From the NCBI GenBank assembly GCA_035762005.1, contig DASTQA010000039.1:79478-143477 (forward strand): a DNA stretch of 64,000 nt, read 5' to 3'. The position numbers and the translations under genes were made by a program. The notes under the pieces were generated by a model. It ran no database searches, was not told the origin of the DNA, and saw nothing but the letters and a program-made list of their open reading frames with translations. Shown piece after piece: positions 1 through 8,304 of the stretch. This stretch comes from JAIBJN01 sp035762005 (GTDB lineage: Bacteria; Actinomycetota; Thermoleophilia; Gaiellales; Gaiellaceae). Position 1 is the first letter of the stretch, and each line of letters opens with the position of its first letter.

Positions 1-668
1 CGCTCGTCCCCCGCTTCTACGACGTCACCGAGGGTCGCCTGACGATCGACGGCGTCGACGTTCGCGACCTGAGGCTCTCGTCGCTCCGCCGGGCGATCGG
101 GATCGTCGCCCAGGACCCGTTCCTCTTCTCGGCGACCGTGCGGGAGAACATCGCCTTCGGCGCGCCGGGCGCGTTTGACGAGGACGTCGTGCGCGCGGCG
201 ACGCTCGCGCAGGCCCACGAGTTCGTCGAGGAGCTCCCGCACGGCTACGACACGGTCATCGGCGAGCGCGGAATCACGCTCTCCGGCGGCCAGCGGCAGC
301 GGATCGCCATCGCCCGCGCGCTCATCCTCGATCCGCGGATCCTCATCCTCGACGACGCCACCGCCTCGGTCGACGCGACGACGGAGGCGCGCATCCGTCT
401 CGGGCTCCGGGAGGCGATGAAGGGGCGGACGACGCTCATCGTCGCGCACCGGCTCTCGACGATCGCCCTCGCGGACGAGCTCGTCGTCCTCGACGGCGGG
501 CGCGTCGCCGCGCGCGGGACGCAGGAGGACCTCCTCGAGCGCAGCCCCGTCTTCCGGGAGATCTACGAGCACGGCCTGCTCGAGCGCGAGTTCGCGGAGC
601 GCGTCGAGGCCGCCGCCGACGAGCGCGAGCCGGACGCCGAGCGCATGGAGGCCGCGGGAGCGTCGTGA
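1..668 (+). CDS. ABC exporter half-transporter, ATP-binding part (5' partial)
   Basis: Only the nucleotide-binding domain lies in the window; the gene starts upstream and reads in frame from base 3. Visible elements are the Q-loop region (AQDPFLFS), an intact signature LSGGQRQ near base 282, a Walker B ILILDD near base 345 and an H-loop VAHRLS near base 441. The residue after the Walker B aspartate is Asp, not the usual catalytic Glu, so this half should contribute a degenerate ATP site. The next gene has the complementary defect, so the two probably form one heterodimeric exporter of the TM287/288 or BmrCD kind (inference). A short acidic tail follows the domain. The substrate cannot be read from sequence. 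Confidence 0.93.
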   Translation, partial: LVPRFYDVTEGRLTIDGVDVRDLRLSSLRRAIGIVAQDPFLFSATVRENIAFGAPGAFDEDVVRAATLAQAHEFVEELPHGYDTVIGERGITLSGGQRQRIAIARALILDPRILILDDATASVDATTEARIRLGLREAMKGRTTLIVAHRLSTIALADELVVLDGGRVAARGTQEDLLERSPVFREIYEHGLLEREFAERVEAAADEREPDAERMEAAGAS

Positions 669-879
669 CCGGCCGTCTCGCATCCGGCACGCCCCCGCGC
701 GCCACGCGCGCGCTTCTCGGCGGTAGGCTCGAGCCATCGGGTCGGGGAGGTGGGTCTCCCGCTCTGGACGCGCGCGCGCGTGGAGTTGTAGTGGCCGGTT
801 CCGCCGGGGCCGCCGGGAGCCGGGGCGGCGCCGCGCACGGACTCCCGGGTCGCGAGCGGACGCGAGGCGGGCGAGGCCG

Positions 880-2682
880 ATGAGGGTCTGGCAGCCGGGA
901 TCGCACCTGACGATGCAGCGCGGCGGCGAGGTGGGCGACTGGTCGTGGGCGCGGACGGCGAAGCGCATCTCGACGCTCGCCCGCCTGACGGCGCCCTACA
1001 AGGCCCGGACGGCCCTCGCCGTCGGCTCGCTCGTCGCCGCGACCCTCACCGCGCTCGCGCCCCCGTTCCTCGCCAAGCTGGCCATCGACGACGGCATCGG
1101 CGAGGGCGACCTCGGCCACCTGACCCTCATCGTCGCGCTCTTCGTCGCCGCCGGCCTCGCCAACCTCGGGACGAGCGCGGCGCAGACGTACTTCACCGGC
1201 TGGACCGGCGAGCGCATCCTCGCCGACCTGCGCAACACGCTCTTCCGGCACTTGCAGCGGCTCTCGCTCGGCTTCTACGAGCGCAACCGCGCCGGGGTCG
1301 TCATCAGCCGCCTCACGAACGACGTCGAGGCGCTCGACCAGCTCGTGACGGACGGAGTCACGAGCCTCTTCCAGAACACGCTCCTGCTCCTCGGCTCGGC
1401 GGTCATCCTCTTCTTCCTCGACTGGCGCCTCGCCCTCGCCGCCCTCGCCGTCTTCCCGCTCATGGCGATCGCGACGAGCGTCTTCCGGGTCCGCTCCTCA
1501 CGCGCCTACCGGGCGGTGCGCGAGCGCCTCGGCCTCGTCACGGCGACGCTCGCGGAGGACATCGCCGGCATGCGGGTCGTCCAGTCCTTCACCCGCGAGG
1601 AGGCGAACCAGCGCCAGTTCCGCGACGTGAACCGCCGCTACCGCGAGTCGAACCAGGAGACCGTCGTCCTCAACGGCCTCTACTTCCCGTTCGTCGACTT
1701 CCTCTCCGCCGTCGCGACCGCGACCGTGCTCGGCTTCGGCGGCTGGCTCGCGCTCAACGGGGACGTGACGGTCGGGACGCTCTTCGCCTTCCTGCTCTAC
1801 CTGTCCAACTTCTTCGACCCGGTCCAGCAGCTCTCGCAGCTCTACAACACGTTCCTCTCGGCCGTCGCCGCTCTGGACAAGATCATGGAGGTCATGGACG
1901 AGGAGCCTCAGATCGTCGACCGGCCCGACGCGCGTGAGTTGCCGCCGATCGACGGCCGCGTCCGCTTCGAGGACGTGCGCTTCGGGTACGGCGACGGCCC
2001 CGAGATCCTCCACGGGATCGACCTCGACGTCCCCGCGGGGACGACCGTCGCCCTCGTCGGCCACACGGGGGCCGGCAAGTCGACGATTGCGAAGCTCCTC
2101 GCCCGCTTCTACGACCCCCGCGCCGGGCGGATCTCGATCGACGGCCACGACCTGCGCGACGTGACGCAGGAGAGCCTGCGCCGCCAGCTCGGCATCGTCC
2201 CCCAGGAGGGGTTCCTCTTCGCCGGCACGGTGCGCGAGAACATCGCCTTCGGACGGGCGGACGCGAGCGACGAGGAGGTCGCGGCCGCGGCGCGGGCCGT
2301 CGGCGCGGAGGACTTCGTCCTCGAGCTCGAGGGCGGCTACGAGACCGAGGTCGCGGAGCGCGGGAGCCGCCTGTCGCTCGGCCAGCGCCAGCTCGTCGCC
2401 TTCGCCCGCGCGCTCCTCGCCGACCCGAGGATCCTCGTCCTCGACGAGGCGACCTCGAGCGTCGACATCGGGACGGAGCGGCGGATCGAGGTCGCGCTCC
2501 GCCGCCTGCTCGCGGGGCGCACCGCCTTCATCATCGCGCACCGCCTCTCGACCATCCGCCGGGCAGACCTCATCGTCGTCCTCGAGCACGGCCGCATCGT
2601 CGAGCAGGGGAGCCACGACGAGCTCGTCGCGCTCGGCGGCCGGTACCGCTCGCTCTACGGCGACTGGGCCACGGCCGCCTGA
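880..2682 (+). CDS. ABC exporter half-transporter, membrane and ATP-binding domains
   Basis: A 600-residue half transporter: six membrane segments in roughly residues 40-330, then a nucleotide-binding domain. Walker A GHTGAGKST is near residue 393, the Q-loop near 440, Walker B ILVLDEATS near 518 and the H-loop IIAHRLS near 551. The signature reads LSLGQRQ instead of LSGGQ, while Walker B keeps its catalytic Glu. This is the mirror image of the preceding gene, whose signature is intact and whose catalytic Glu is Asp, and is the usual arrangement in heterodimeric exporters with one consensus and one degenerate site. The ATG at 880 follows a GGGCGAGG stretch. The 211 bp between the two genes carries no convincing ORF or terminator. 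Confidence 0.95.
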   Translation: MRVWQPGSHLTMQRGGEVGDWSWARTAKRISTLARLTAPYKARTALAVGSLVAATLTALAPPFLAKLAIDDGIGEGDLGHLTLIVALFVAAGLANLGTSAAQTYFTGWTGERILADLRNTLFRHLQRLSLGFYERNRAGVVISRLTNDVEALDQLVTDGVTSLFQNTLLLLGSAVILFFLDWRLALAALAVFPLMAIATSVFRVRSSRAYRAVRERLGLVTATLAEDIAGMRVVQSFTREEANQRQFRDVNRRYRESNQETVVLNGLYFPFVDFLSAVATATVLGFGGWLALNGDVTVGTLFAFLLYLSNFFDPVQQLSQLYNTFLSAVAALDKIMEVMDEEPQIVDRPDARELPPIDGRVRFEDVRFGYGDGPEILHGIDLDVPAGTTVALVGHTGAGKSTIAKLLARFYDPRAGRISIDGHDLRDVTQESLRRQLGIVPQEGFLFAGTVRENIAFGRADASDEEVAAAARAVGAEDFVLELEGGYETEVAERGSRLSLGQRQLVAFARALLADPRILVLDEATSSVDIGTERRIEVALRRLLAGRTAFIIAHRLSTIRRADLIVVLEHGRIVEQGSHDELVALGGRYRSLYGDWATAA

Positions 2683-2701
2683 CCCCGGCCGCCCCGTCCC
2701 G

Positions 2702-2707
2702 TATCCT
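2702..2707 (+). promoter_or_regulatory. Candidate -10 box TATCCT for the 2715 gene
   Basis: TATCCT fits TANNNT and lies 7 nt before the GTG start, so the transcript would begin at or within a base or two of the start codon. CTGACC about 16 nt upstream is a weak -35. Part of a recurring pattern in this window. Confidence 0.4.
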
Positions 2708-2714
2708 CCGGCGC

Positions 2715-3419
2715 GTGAATCCACTCGACGGGGTCTTCCGCGAGGCCTGGGAGCTCTGGAAGGGCCACTGGCGGCACTTCGCCACCATCGCCCTCGTCGT
2801 CTACGTCGTCGTCGCCCTGATCGGGATCCTGCTCGTGGCCTCGCTCGGCCTCCTCGGCGCCTTGCTCGCGCTCCTCGTCACGCTGGCGGGAGCCTTCTGG
2901 CTCCAGGGGACGCTCATCGAGGCCGTCAGGGACGTCCGCGACGGCCGCGCCGACCTCTCGGTGAAGGCGACGTTCGAGCGCGTGCTCCCGCGGTTGAACC
3001 GGATCGCCCTCGCCGGCATCGTCCTCGCCGTCGCCATCGGGCTCGGGTTCATCCTCTTCGTCGTCCCCGGTCTCTTCCTCATGACGATCTGGCTCATGGT
3101 CATCCCGGCGATCGTCCTCGAGGACCGCGGCCTGGGGGAGGCGTTCGACCGGAGCCGCGAGCTCGTGCGCGGCAACGGCTGGAACCTCTTCCTCGTCATC
3201 ATCCTGACGTTCATCCTCATTATCGGCGTGTCGCTCGCCCTGCGGATCCTGCTCTCCCCGCTCGAGGACTGGATCGCCGGGCTGATCGCCGACCTGCTCG
3301 GCAACACGATCGTCGCTCCGTTCGCCGTCGTCGTCTGGACGCTCTCGTACTACCGCCTCAGAGCCCGGGAGCAGCTCACCGAGGCGCCCGCGGCCGCCGC
3401 GGGCGAGTTTCGAGCCTAG
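2715..3419 (+). CDS. Conserved polytopic membrane protein, unknown function
   Basis: 234 residues with about five hydrophobic spans (roughly 22-40, 44-66, 98-134, 155-175, 190-215). A polar amphipathic N-terminus has the pattern FREAWELWKGHWRHF, and LEDRGLGEAFDRSRELVRG sits between the third and fourth spans. That layout, with a repeated -A(F/W)xxS/K-ELxKxxW- element, resembles the glycerophosphoryl diester phosphodiesterase membrane-domain type family of unknown function. There is no SD sequence; the GTG start is preceded by a TATCCT box at the spacing seen elsewhere for likely leaderless genes. It lies 32 bp after the ABC exporter, same strand. No function can be assigned. Confidence 0.8.
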   Translation: MNPLDGVFREAWELWKGHWRHFATIALVVYVVVALIGILLVASLGLLGALLALLVTLAGAFWLQGTLIEAVRDVRDGRADLSVKATFERVLPRLNRIALAGIVLAVAIGLGFILFVVPGLFLMTIWLMVIPAIVLEDRGLGEAFDRSRELVRGNGWNLFLVIILTFILIIGVSLALRILLSPLEDWIAGLIADLLGNTIVAPFAVVVWTLSYYRLRAREQLTEAPAAAAGEFRA

Positions 3420-3441
3420 TCGGGCCGAGCAGATCCCCGGC

Positions 3442-4488
3442 ATGCCCCTCGTGGCGCTCCTGTGCGCGCTGCTCGCGCTCGCGGCCGCGGGCTGCTCGAC
3501 CGGCGACGACGGCGACGACGAGGCCGAGCCGCAGGCGCAGCGCCAGGCGGCGGAGAGCGACGGCGGTGACGGCGGGGACACGTTCGACCGCATCCCGGAG
3601 ATCGTCGACGCCGTCTCTCCCAGCATCGTCGCCGTGCTCGTCACGGGCGCCGGCGGTGAGGGCGAGGGCAGCGGCGTCATCTGGAGCGAGGACGGCGTCG
3701 TCGTCACGAACGACCACGTCGTCTCCGGCGCCGACGAGATCGTCGTCGCGCTCGCCTCCGGCGAGCGCCTGCCCGCGACCGTCGAGGCGACCGACCCGCT
3801 CACCGACCTCGCCGTCGTCCGGGTCGAGCGCGAAGGGCTGCCGCCCGCGGAGTTCGCGGAGGAGCTGCCCGAGGTGGGCGAGCTCGCGGTGGCGATGGGG
3901 AATCCGCTCGGCTTCGAGAACACGGTCACGGCCGGCATCGTCTCGGGCCTCCACCGCTCGCTCCCCTCGGGCGGGCAGACGCCCGCCCTCGTCGAGCTCA
4001 TCCAGACCGACGCGGCCATCTCCCCCGGGAACTCGGGCGGCGCCCTCGTCGGGCTCGACGCCGAGGTGATCGGCGTCAACGTCGCCTACATCCCGCCGGA
4101 GCAGCGGGCCGTGGCGATCGGCTTCGCGATCCCCGCCCCGACCGTCGTCGACGTCGTCACCCAGCTCCTCGAGGAGGGAGAGGTCCGGCACGCCTTCCTC
4201 GGCATCCGCCCCGCCCCCCTGACGCCCCAGCTCGCGGAGGAGTTCGGGATCGACGCCGACGAGGGCGTCGTCGTCCTCAGCGTCGTCGAGGGCTCCGGCG
4301 CGGAGGACGCGGGCCTCCGGCCGGGTGACGTCGTCGTCTCGGCGGACGGAGAGCGGCTCCGCGCCGTCGAGGACCTCTTCGAGCTCCTGCGCGCGAGGGA
4401 GCCAGGGGACCGGCTCGAGCTCGAGGTCCTCCGGGACGGCGACCGACAGACGATCGCCGTCGAGCTCACCGACCGGCCCGAGCAGTAG
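3442..4488 (+). CDS. HtrA/DegP-like serine protease, lipoprotein, one PDZ domain
   Basis: 348 residues. The N-terminus is a lipoprotein signal ending in LAAAGC, followed by an Asp/Glu-rich linker, so the enzyme is probably anchored on the outer face of the membrane. A trypsin-like domain follows with a full triad: His92 (TNDHVV), Asp122 (PLTDLAVV) and Ser198 (GNSGG). A single PDZ domain occupies about 252-343 (GLRPGDVVVSADGE). This is the DegP/HtrA architecture expected for envelope protein quality control or regulated proteolysis. The only unusual point is the lipid anchor in place of the N-terminal membrane helix common in actinobacterial HtrA proteins. Confidence 0.93.
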   Translation: MPLVALLCALLALAAAGCSTGDDGDDEAEPQAQRQAAESDGGDGGDTFDRIPEIVDAVSPSIVAVLVTGAGGEGEGSGVIWSEDGVVVTNDHVVSGADEIVVALASGERLPATVEATDPLTDLAVVRVEREGLPPAEFAEELPEVGELAVAMGNPLGFENTVTAGIVSGLHRSLPSGGQTPALVELIQTDAAISPGNSGGALVGLDAEVIGVNVAYIPPEQRAVAIGFAIPAPTVVDVVTQLLEEGEVRHAFLGIRPAPLTPQLAEEFGIDADEGVVVLSVVEGSGAEDAGLRPGDVVVSADGERLRAVEDLFELLRAREPGDRLELEVLRDGDRQTIAVELTDRPEQ

Positions 4489-4492
4489 GGAG

Positions 4493-4498
4493 TACCCT
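4493..4498 (+). promoter_or_regulatory. Candidate -10 box TACCCT for the 4506 gene
   Basis: TACCCT lies just after the stop of the protease gene and 7 nt before the ATG at 4506, the same distance as at 2702-2707. Suggests an own, leaderless transcript. Confidence 0.4.
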
Positions 4499-4505
4499 CA
4501 GGCGC

Positions 4506-5387
4506 ATGGCCGAGCTCGACCCGGAGACCGAGGAGCGGATCGACGAGCCGGTCGCCGAGGAGGCCGAGCGCGAGACCCTTCTCACCCCCGCGCAGGCGAC
4601 GGCGCGCATGCGGATCAACGTGCCCCCGCGCGCCAACCGGAAGCTGCGGACGCTCGTCGAGCGCGTGAACGCGGACGAGCAGCTCAAGAGCTGGTGGCAC
4701 GTGGCGAACGTGAACGCCGTGAAGCGGCTCGAGATCAACGACCACTCCTGGGTCCACATCCAGATCGTCGCGAACATCGGCCTGAAGCTCCTGCGCCAGC
4801 TCGTGAAGAACGGCGTCGAGCCGGGGGTCGTCCGTGACTACGGCATGAGCCGGGACGACGCCGAGGTCGTCGTCGCGCTCGGGGCGTTCCTGCACTGCAT
4901 CGGGATGGCCGTCCACCGCGACCGGCACGAGGACTGGAGCCTCTTCCTCGCCGAGCCGAAGCTGCACGAGCTCCTGGACGGCCTCTACGAGGAGCCCGAC
5001 CTCACCGTCATCGCCTCCGAGGTGCTCCAGGCGATCACGAGCCACCGCGAGTACGGGAGGCCGCTCACGCTCGAGGCGGGGATCCTCCGCGTCGCGGACG
5101 CGCTCGACATGGCCGAGGGCCGCTCCCGCATCCCCTTCCAGCACGGCCGCGTCTCCATCCACTCCCTCTCGGCGGCCGCGATCGAGGGCGTCGAGATCAA
5201 GGACGGCGAGAAGGCGCCCGTCCTGATCGAGATCACGATGAACAACTCGTCCGGCATCTACCAGGTGGACGAGCTCCTGAAGGCGAAGCTCCGCGGCTCG
5301 GGCCTGGAGCCGTACGTCGAGGTGGTCGCCCGCATCGACACGGAGGCCGAGAAGAGCCTCATCCCGCTCTACCGCCTCGAGCTCTGA
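4506..5387 (+). CDS. HD-superfamily metal-dependent phosphohydrolase
   Basis: 293 residues. Histidines and aspartates follow the HD-superfamily pattern: His80 and His84 (NDHSWVHIQ), a His130-Cys131 pair in place of the usual HD dyad (FLHCIG), His137, His141, His180 and Asp198/Asp201 (RVADALDM). The layout matches the poorly studied COG3294-type HD proteins shared by actinobacteria and archaea. The substrate is unknown; nucleotides or phosphoesters are the usual targets of the superfamily. The Asp-to-Cys change at the dyad is visible here, but I cannot tell whether it is typical of this subfamily or alters metal binding. Confidence 0.85.
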   Translation: MAELDPETEERIDEPVAEEAERETLLTPAQATARMRINVPPRANRKLRTLVERVNADEQLKSWWHVANVNAVKRLEINDHSWVHIQIVANIGLKLLRQLVKNGVEPGVVRDYGMSRDDAEVVVALGAFLHCIGMAVHRDRHEDWSLFLAEPKLHELLDGLYEEPDLTVIASEVLQAITSHREYGRPLTLEAGILRVADALDMAEGRSRIPFQHGRVSIHSLSAAAIEGVEIKDGEKAPVLIEITMNNSSGIYQVDELLKAKLRGSGLEPYVEVVARIDTEAEKSLIPLYRLEL

Positions 5388-5412
5388 GGCCTGCCGCGGC
5401 CCGCGGCGCGGC

Positions 5413-5418
5413 TACAAT
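5413..5418 (+). promoter_or_regulatory. Candidate -10 box TACAAT for tRNA-Gln
   Basis: TACAAT sits 10 nt before the first base of the mature tRNA, with CTGCCG 16 nt upstream as a weak -35. The context GGCTAC is repeated at the same place before tRNA-Glu. Confidence 0.55.
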
Positions 5419-5428
5419 GGCCGGGCGT

Positions 5429-5499
5429 TGCGGGGTCGTCTAACGGTAGGACGCCCGGCTCTGGACCGGGTAGTCTAGGTTCGAATCCTAGCCCCGCAG
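5429..5499 (+). tRNA. tRNA-Gln (anticodon CUG)
   Basis: A complete cloverleaf. The acceptor stem TGCGGGG pairs with CCCCGCA (5492-5498), the anticodon stem CCCGG/CCGGG encloses the loop CTCTGGA, and the T-loop is TTCGAAT. The anticodon CTG reads CAG codons. The discriminator base is G and no CCA is encoded. Confidence 0.97.
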
Positions 5500-5511
5500 C
5501 CTCGACGAAAA

Positions 5512-5534
5512 GCCCTGCACCAGCGGGGTTTTTT
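5512..5534 (+). terminator. Intrinsic terminator after tRNA-Gln
   Basis: A 6-bp stem CCCTGC/GCGGGG (one T-G pair) with the loop ACCA is followed by six T residues at 5529-5534. It is the only hairpin with a proper T-tract that I see in the window. Confidence 0.85.
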
Positions 5535-5621
5535 GTTGCCGGTCGTGCCGACCCGAGTTCGCGCGGAGAGCCCTGACCGCGGCCCGAGCGAGCGGGCCGC
5601 CAGGAGCGTCGGCAAGGCTCG

Positions 5622-5984
5622 CTACGGCGCCTGCGTCCAGCGCACGAGCGCCTCGCTGGCCCGCTCCAGCCCGCGCCGGTGGACGAGCTCCGCGAGCGCG
5701 CTCGCCGCAGCCTTCGGCCGCCGGCCCGCGAGGCCGGCCAGGCACGCGAGCACGGCGTGCGCCTCCTCGAAGCCGACGTCCGGGAGGTCGCCGCAGTACC
5801 TCGCGTGCCACCGGAGTGCCGCCCGGCGGAACCTCCTGGGGTCGTCCACCAGGAGGAGGACGAGCTCGAGTGCGTCCGGGAGGCTGACGAAGTCGAGCTG
5901 GGCGGCCGCGGCGAGAGCGACCGTGGCGTCGCCGGTCTCGAGCGCGCGCCGGAGGCGGCCGTAGTGCGAGCCCTGAGAGGTCAC
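5622..5984 (-). CDS. Small helical protein of unknown function
   Basis: 120 residues, rich in Ala, Leu and Arg and predicted to be all-helical. The N-terminal stretch SHYGRLRRALETGD and the central ALRWHARYC pattern resemble a family of short uncharacterised actinobacterial proteins that I recognise only by pattern. It has no membrane segment and no catalytic motif. It faces the tRNA-Gln terminator and precedes the malic enzyme's 3' end by about 105 bp, convergent with nothing essential. It could be a regulatory or adaptor protein, but nothing in the sequence says so. Confidence 0.7.
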   Translation of the reverse strand: MTSQGSHYGRLRRALETGDATVALAAAAQLDFVSLPDALELVLLLVDDPRRFRRAALRWHARYCGDLPDVGFEEAHAVLACLAGLAGRRPKAAASALAELVHRRGLERASEALVRWTQAP

Positions 5985-6089
5985 GAACTGATGTTCGCAC
6001 GACGGGGCCGGTGGTGCCGCCCCGACGCCCGCTCCGTTCGGGCCGCAGCCTCACGGCAGCCGCGTCCGCGGGGGTTCTCCGTCGCCGGC

Positions 6090-7529
6090 TCAGGAGACGC
6101 CGACGGTGCGCCGCGCGACGCCGCTCGCCTCGGCGGCCCGGGCCACCGCCTCGGCGACGGCCGGCGCGACGCGGCGGTCGAAGACGCTCGGGATCACGTA
6201 GTCGGTCGCCACGTGGTCGGGCTCGACCGCGGCGGCCAGGGCGTGGGCGGCGGCGAGCTCCATCTCCCGGGTGATCGCGGTCGCCCGCGCGTCGAGCGCG
6301 CCGCGGAACACGCCCGGGAACGCGAGGACGTTGTTGATCTGGTTCGGGTAGTCGGAGCGGCCGGTGCCGACGACCGCGGCCAGGTGCTCGATCTCCTCCG
6401 GCGCGATCTCCGGCGTCGGGTTCGCCATCGCGAAGACGATCGCGCCGTCGGCCATCGCCCGGATACCCTCGACGCTGACGGCGCCCGGCGAGGAGAGGCC
6501 GATGTAGACGTCGGCGCCCGCGAGCGCCTCGTCGGCCGAGCCTCGGAGGTCGCCCGGGCTCGTCTCCTCGGCGAGAGCCGCCTTGAACGGGTCGAGACCG
6601 GGGCGGCCGGGATGGAGCACGCCGTGCCGGTCGCAGGAGACGACCCCGCCCGCCCCGGCGGCGATCAGCATGCGCGCCGTCGCGGCGCCCGCGGCTCCCG
6701 CGCCGGTGACGACGACGCGAACCTCCTCGAGCCGCTTGCCGACGACGCGGAGCGCGTTCAGGAGAGCGGCGAGGACGACGATCGCCGTCCCGTGCTGGTC
6801 GTCGTGGAAGACGGGGATGTCCAGCTGCTCGCGGAGGCGGGCCTCGATCTCGAAGCAGCGGGGCGCGGCGATGTCCTCGAGGTTGATCCCGCCGAAGACG
6901 GGCGCGAGCGCGGCCACCGTCCGGACGATCTCGTCGGAATCGGTCGTGCCGAGGCAGACCGGCCACGCGTCGACGCCGGCGAACTCCTTGAAGAGGATCG
7001 CCTTGCCCTCCATCACGGGCAGGGCCGCCTCGGGGCCGATGTCGCCGAGCCCGAGCACGGCCGTCCCGTCTGTCACGACGGCGACGGCGTTCTGCTTGAT
7101 CGTCAGGTTCCAGACCTTCTCGGGATCCTCGGCGATCGCGCGGCAGATGCGCGCGACGCCCGGCGTGTACGCCATCGAGAGGTCGTCGCGCGTCTTCAGC
7201 GGCGCCTTCGGCACAACCTCGAGCTTCCCGCCGAGGTGGAGGAGGAACGTCCGGTCGGAGAGGTGCTCGACCTCGATCCCGGAGAGCGACTGCACGGCGT
7301 CGACGATGCGGCCGATGTGCGCCTCGTCCGCCGCGAGCACGGTCACGTCGCGGACCTTCTTCCCGCGCTCGACGCGGACGAGGTCGATCGCGCCGAGGAG
7401 GCCGCCGGCGTCCCCGATCGCCCCGGCGAGGCGCGCGAACGACCCCGGGTGGTCCTCGAGGTGGACACGGAGCGTCGCGCTGAAGGAGGCGGAGGGATGG
7501 AGCGGGGTGGCCCGTTCGCCGTCGGTCAC
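6090..7529 (-). CDS. NAD(P)-dependent malic enzyme with N-terminal ACT domain
   Basis: 479 residues from the GTG at 7529. An in-frame extension to 7721 exists, but it is Arg/Pro-rich and would cover the divergent promoter region, so I rejected it. An ACT domain (about 12-85, LEDHPGSFARLAGAIGDAGG) suggests allosteric control by a small ligand. The malic N-terminal domain follows with the Tyr of AYTPGVARIC, the Lys of MEGKAILFKEFAG and metal ligands in NLEDI and FHDDQHGT. A Rossmann domain then shows VVTGAGAAGAA and a SDYPNQINN motif. The enzyme decarboxylates malate to pyruvate with reduction of NAD(P). It is divergent from the 2-oxoacid oxidoreductase operon, whose likely substrate is its product. 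Confidence 0.95.
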   Translation of the reverse strand: MTDGERATPLHPSASFSATLRVHLEDHPGSFARLAGAIGDAGGLLGAIDLVRVERGKKVRDVTVLAADEAHIGRIVDAVQSLSGIEVEHLSDRTFLLHLGGKLEVVPKAPLKTRDDLSMAYTPGVARICRAIAEDPEKVWNLTIKQNAVAVVTDGTAVLGLGDIGPEAALPVMEGKAILFKEFAGVDAWPVCLGTTDSDEIVRTVAALAPVFGGINLEDIAAPRCFEIEARLREQLDIPVFHDDQHGTAIVVLAALLNALRVVGKRLEEVRVVVTGAGAAGAATARMLIAAGAGGVVSCDRHGVLHPGRPGLDPFKAALAEETSPGDLRGSADEALAGADVYIGLSSPGAVSVEGIRAMADGAIVFAMANPTPEIAPEEIEHLAAVVGTGRSDYPNQINNVLAFPGVFRGALDARATAITREMELAAAHALAAAVEPDHVATDYVIPSVFDRRVAPAVAEAVARAAEASGVARRTVGVS

Positions 7530-7719
7530 GACCGCAAGTCTCGCGCCTCGGCGCGCCCCTCGCCAGGCAGGATCACACCGAGCCGCCCGCGGCCGTCCGT
7601 GCCACGCGGCGGAGGGCCGTGCCCCGGGCGGCGACGAGGGGACTGCGGGAAAGCCGCGGGCGAACCAGGGGTCTCCCCGACGGCGCGCACCCCGGGGAGC
7701 CGCAAGATCCGGAAACGAC

Positions 7720-8304
7720 ATGCTCTTCGAGGTCCGTATCCATGGTCGCGGTGGTCAGGGCGTCGTGACCGCCGCGGAGCTCCTGTCCGTCGCCGCCTTC
7801 CACGAGGGGCGCTGCGCGCAGGCGTTCCCCACCTTCGGCTCCGAGCGCACCGGCGCCCCCGTCGTCGCGTTCTGTCGCATCGGCGACAGGGAGATCCGCG
7901 CGCGCGAGCCGATCGCCGAGCCGGACGCGCTCATCGTCCAGGACCCGACCCTCCTCCACCAGGTCGACCTCTTCGCCGGCCTCAAGCCGGACGGCTACCT
8001 CCTGATCAACTCCGTCCGCACCCTCCGCGAGCTCGGGCTCGAGGGGCTCGCCGCGCGCTTCCGGCCCGAGCGGATGCTGACGGTGCCGGCGACGGACATC
8101 GCGCGCGAGACCCTCGGGCGCCCCCTTCCCAACGCCGCCCTGCTCGGGAGCTTCGCCGCCGCCACCGGCGTCGTCTCCCTCGCCGCCGTCGCGGCGGCCA
8201 TCCGCGGCAGGTTCCCGCCCGACGTCGCCGAGGGCAACGTCGCCGCCGCGGAGCGGGCGCACGACCACGTGAGGCGACCCGTGGCGGAGCTCAGCCGTGC
8301 GTAG
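7720..8304 (+). CDS. 2-oxoacid:ferredoxin oxidoreductase, gamma subunit
   Basis: 194 residues. The N-terminus IHGRGGQGVVTAAELL and the segment FPTFGSERTGAPV are hallmarks of the gamma (POR_N/PorC) subunit of pyruvate/2-ketoisovalerate:ferredoxin oxidoreductases, which binds the CoA moiety. It is the first gene of a four- or five-gene operon; its stop overlaps the GTG of the alpha gene by 8 bp. The ATG at 7720 lies 190 bp from the divergent malic enzyme start, leaving room for both promoters. Substrate specificity (pyruvate, 2-oxoglutarate or branched-chain oxoacids) cannot be decided from this subunit. Confidence 0.93.
   Translation: MLFEVRIHGRGGQGVVTAAELLSVAAFHEGRCAQAFPTFGSERTGAPVVAFCRIGDREIRAREPIAEPDALIVQDPTLLHQVDLFAGLKPDGYLLINSVRTLRELGLEGLAARFRPERMLTVPATDIARETLGRPLPNAALLGSFAAATGVVSLAAVAAAIRGRFPPDVAEGNVAAAERAHDHVRRPVAELSRA

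Noticed and set aside
7530..7721. Malic enzyme N-terminal extension to 7721
   Set aside because: The 64 added residues are Arg/Pro/Gly-rich, match no domain and would cover the divergent promoter region up to the gamma-subunit ATG.
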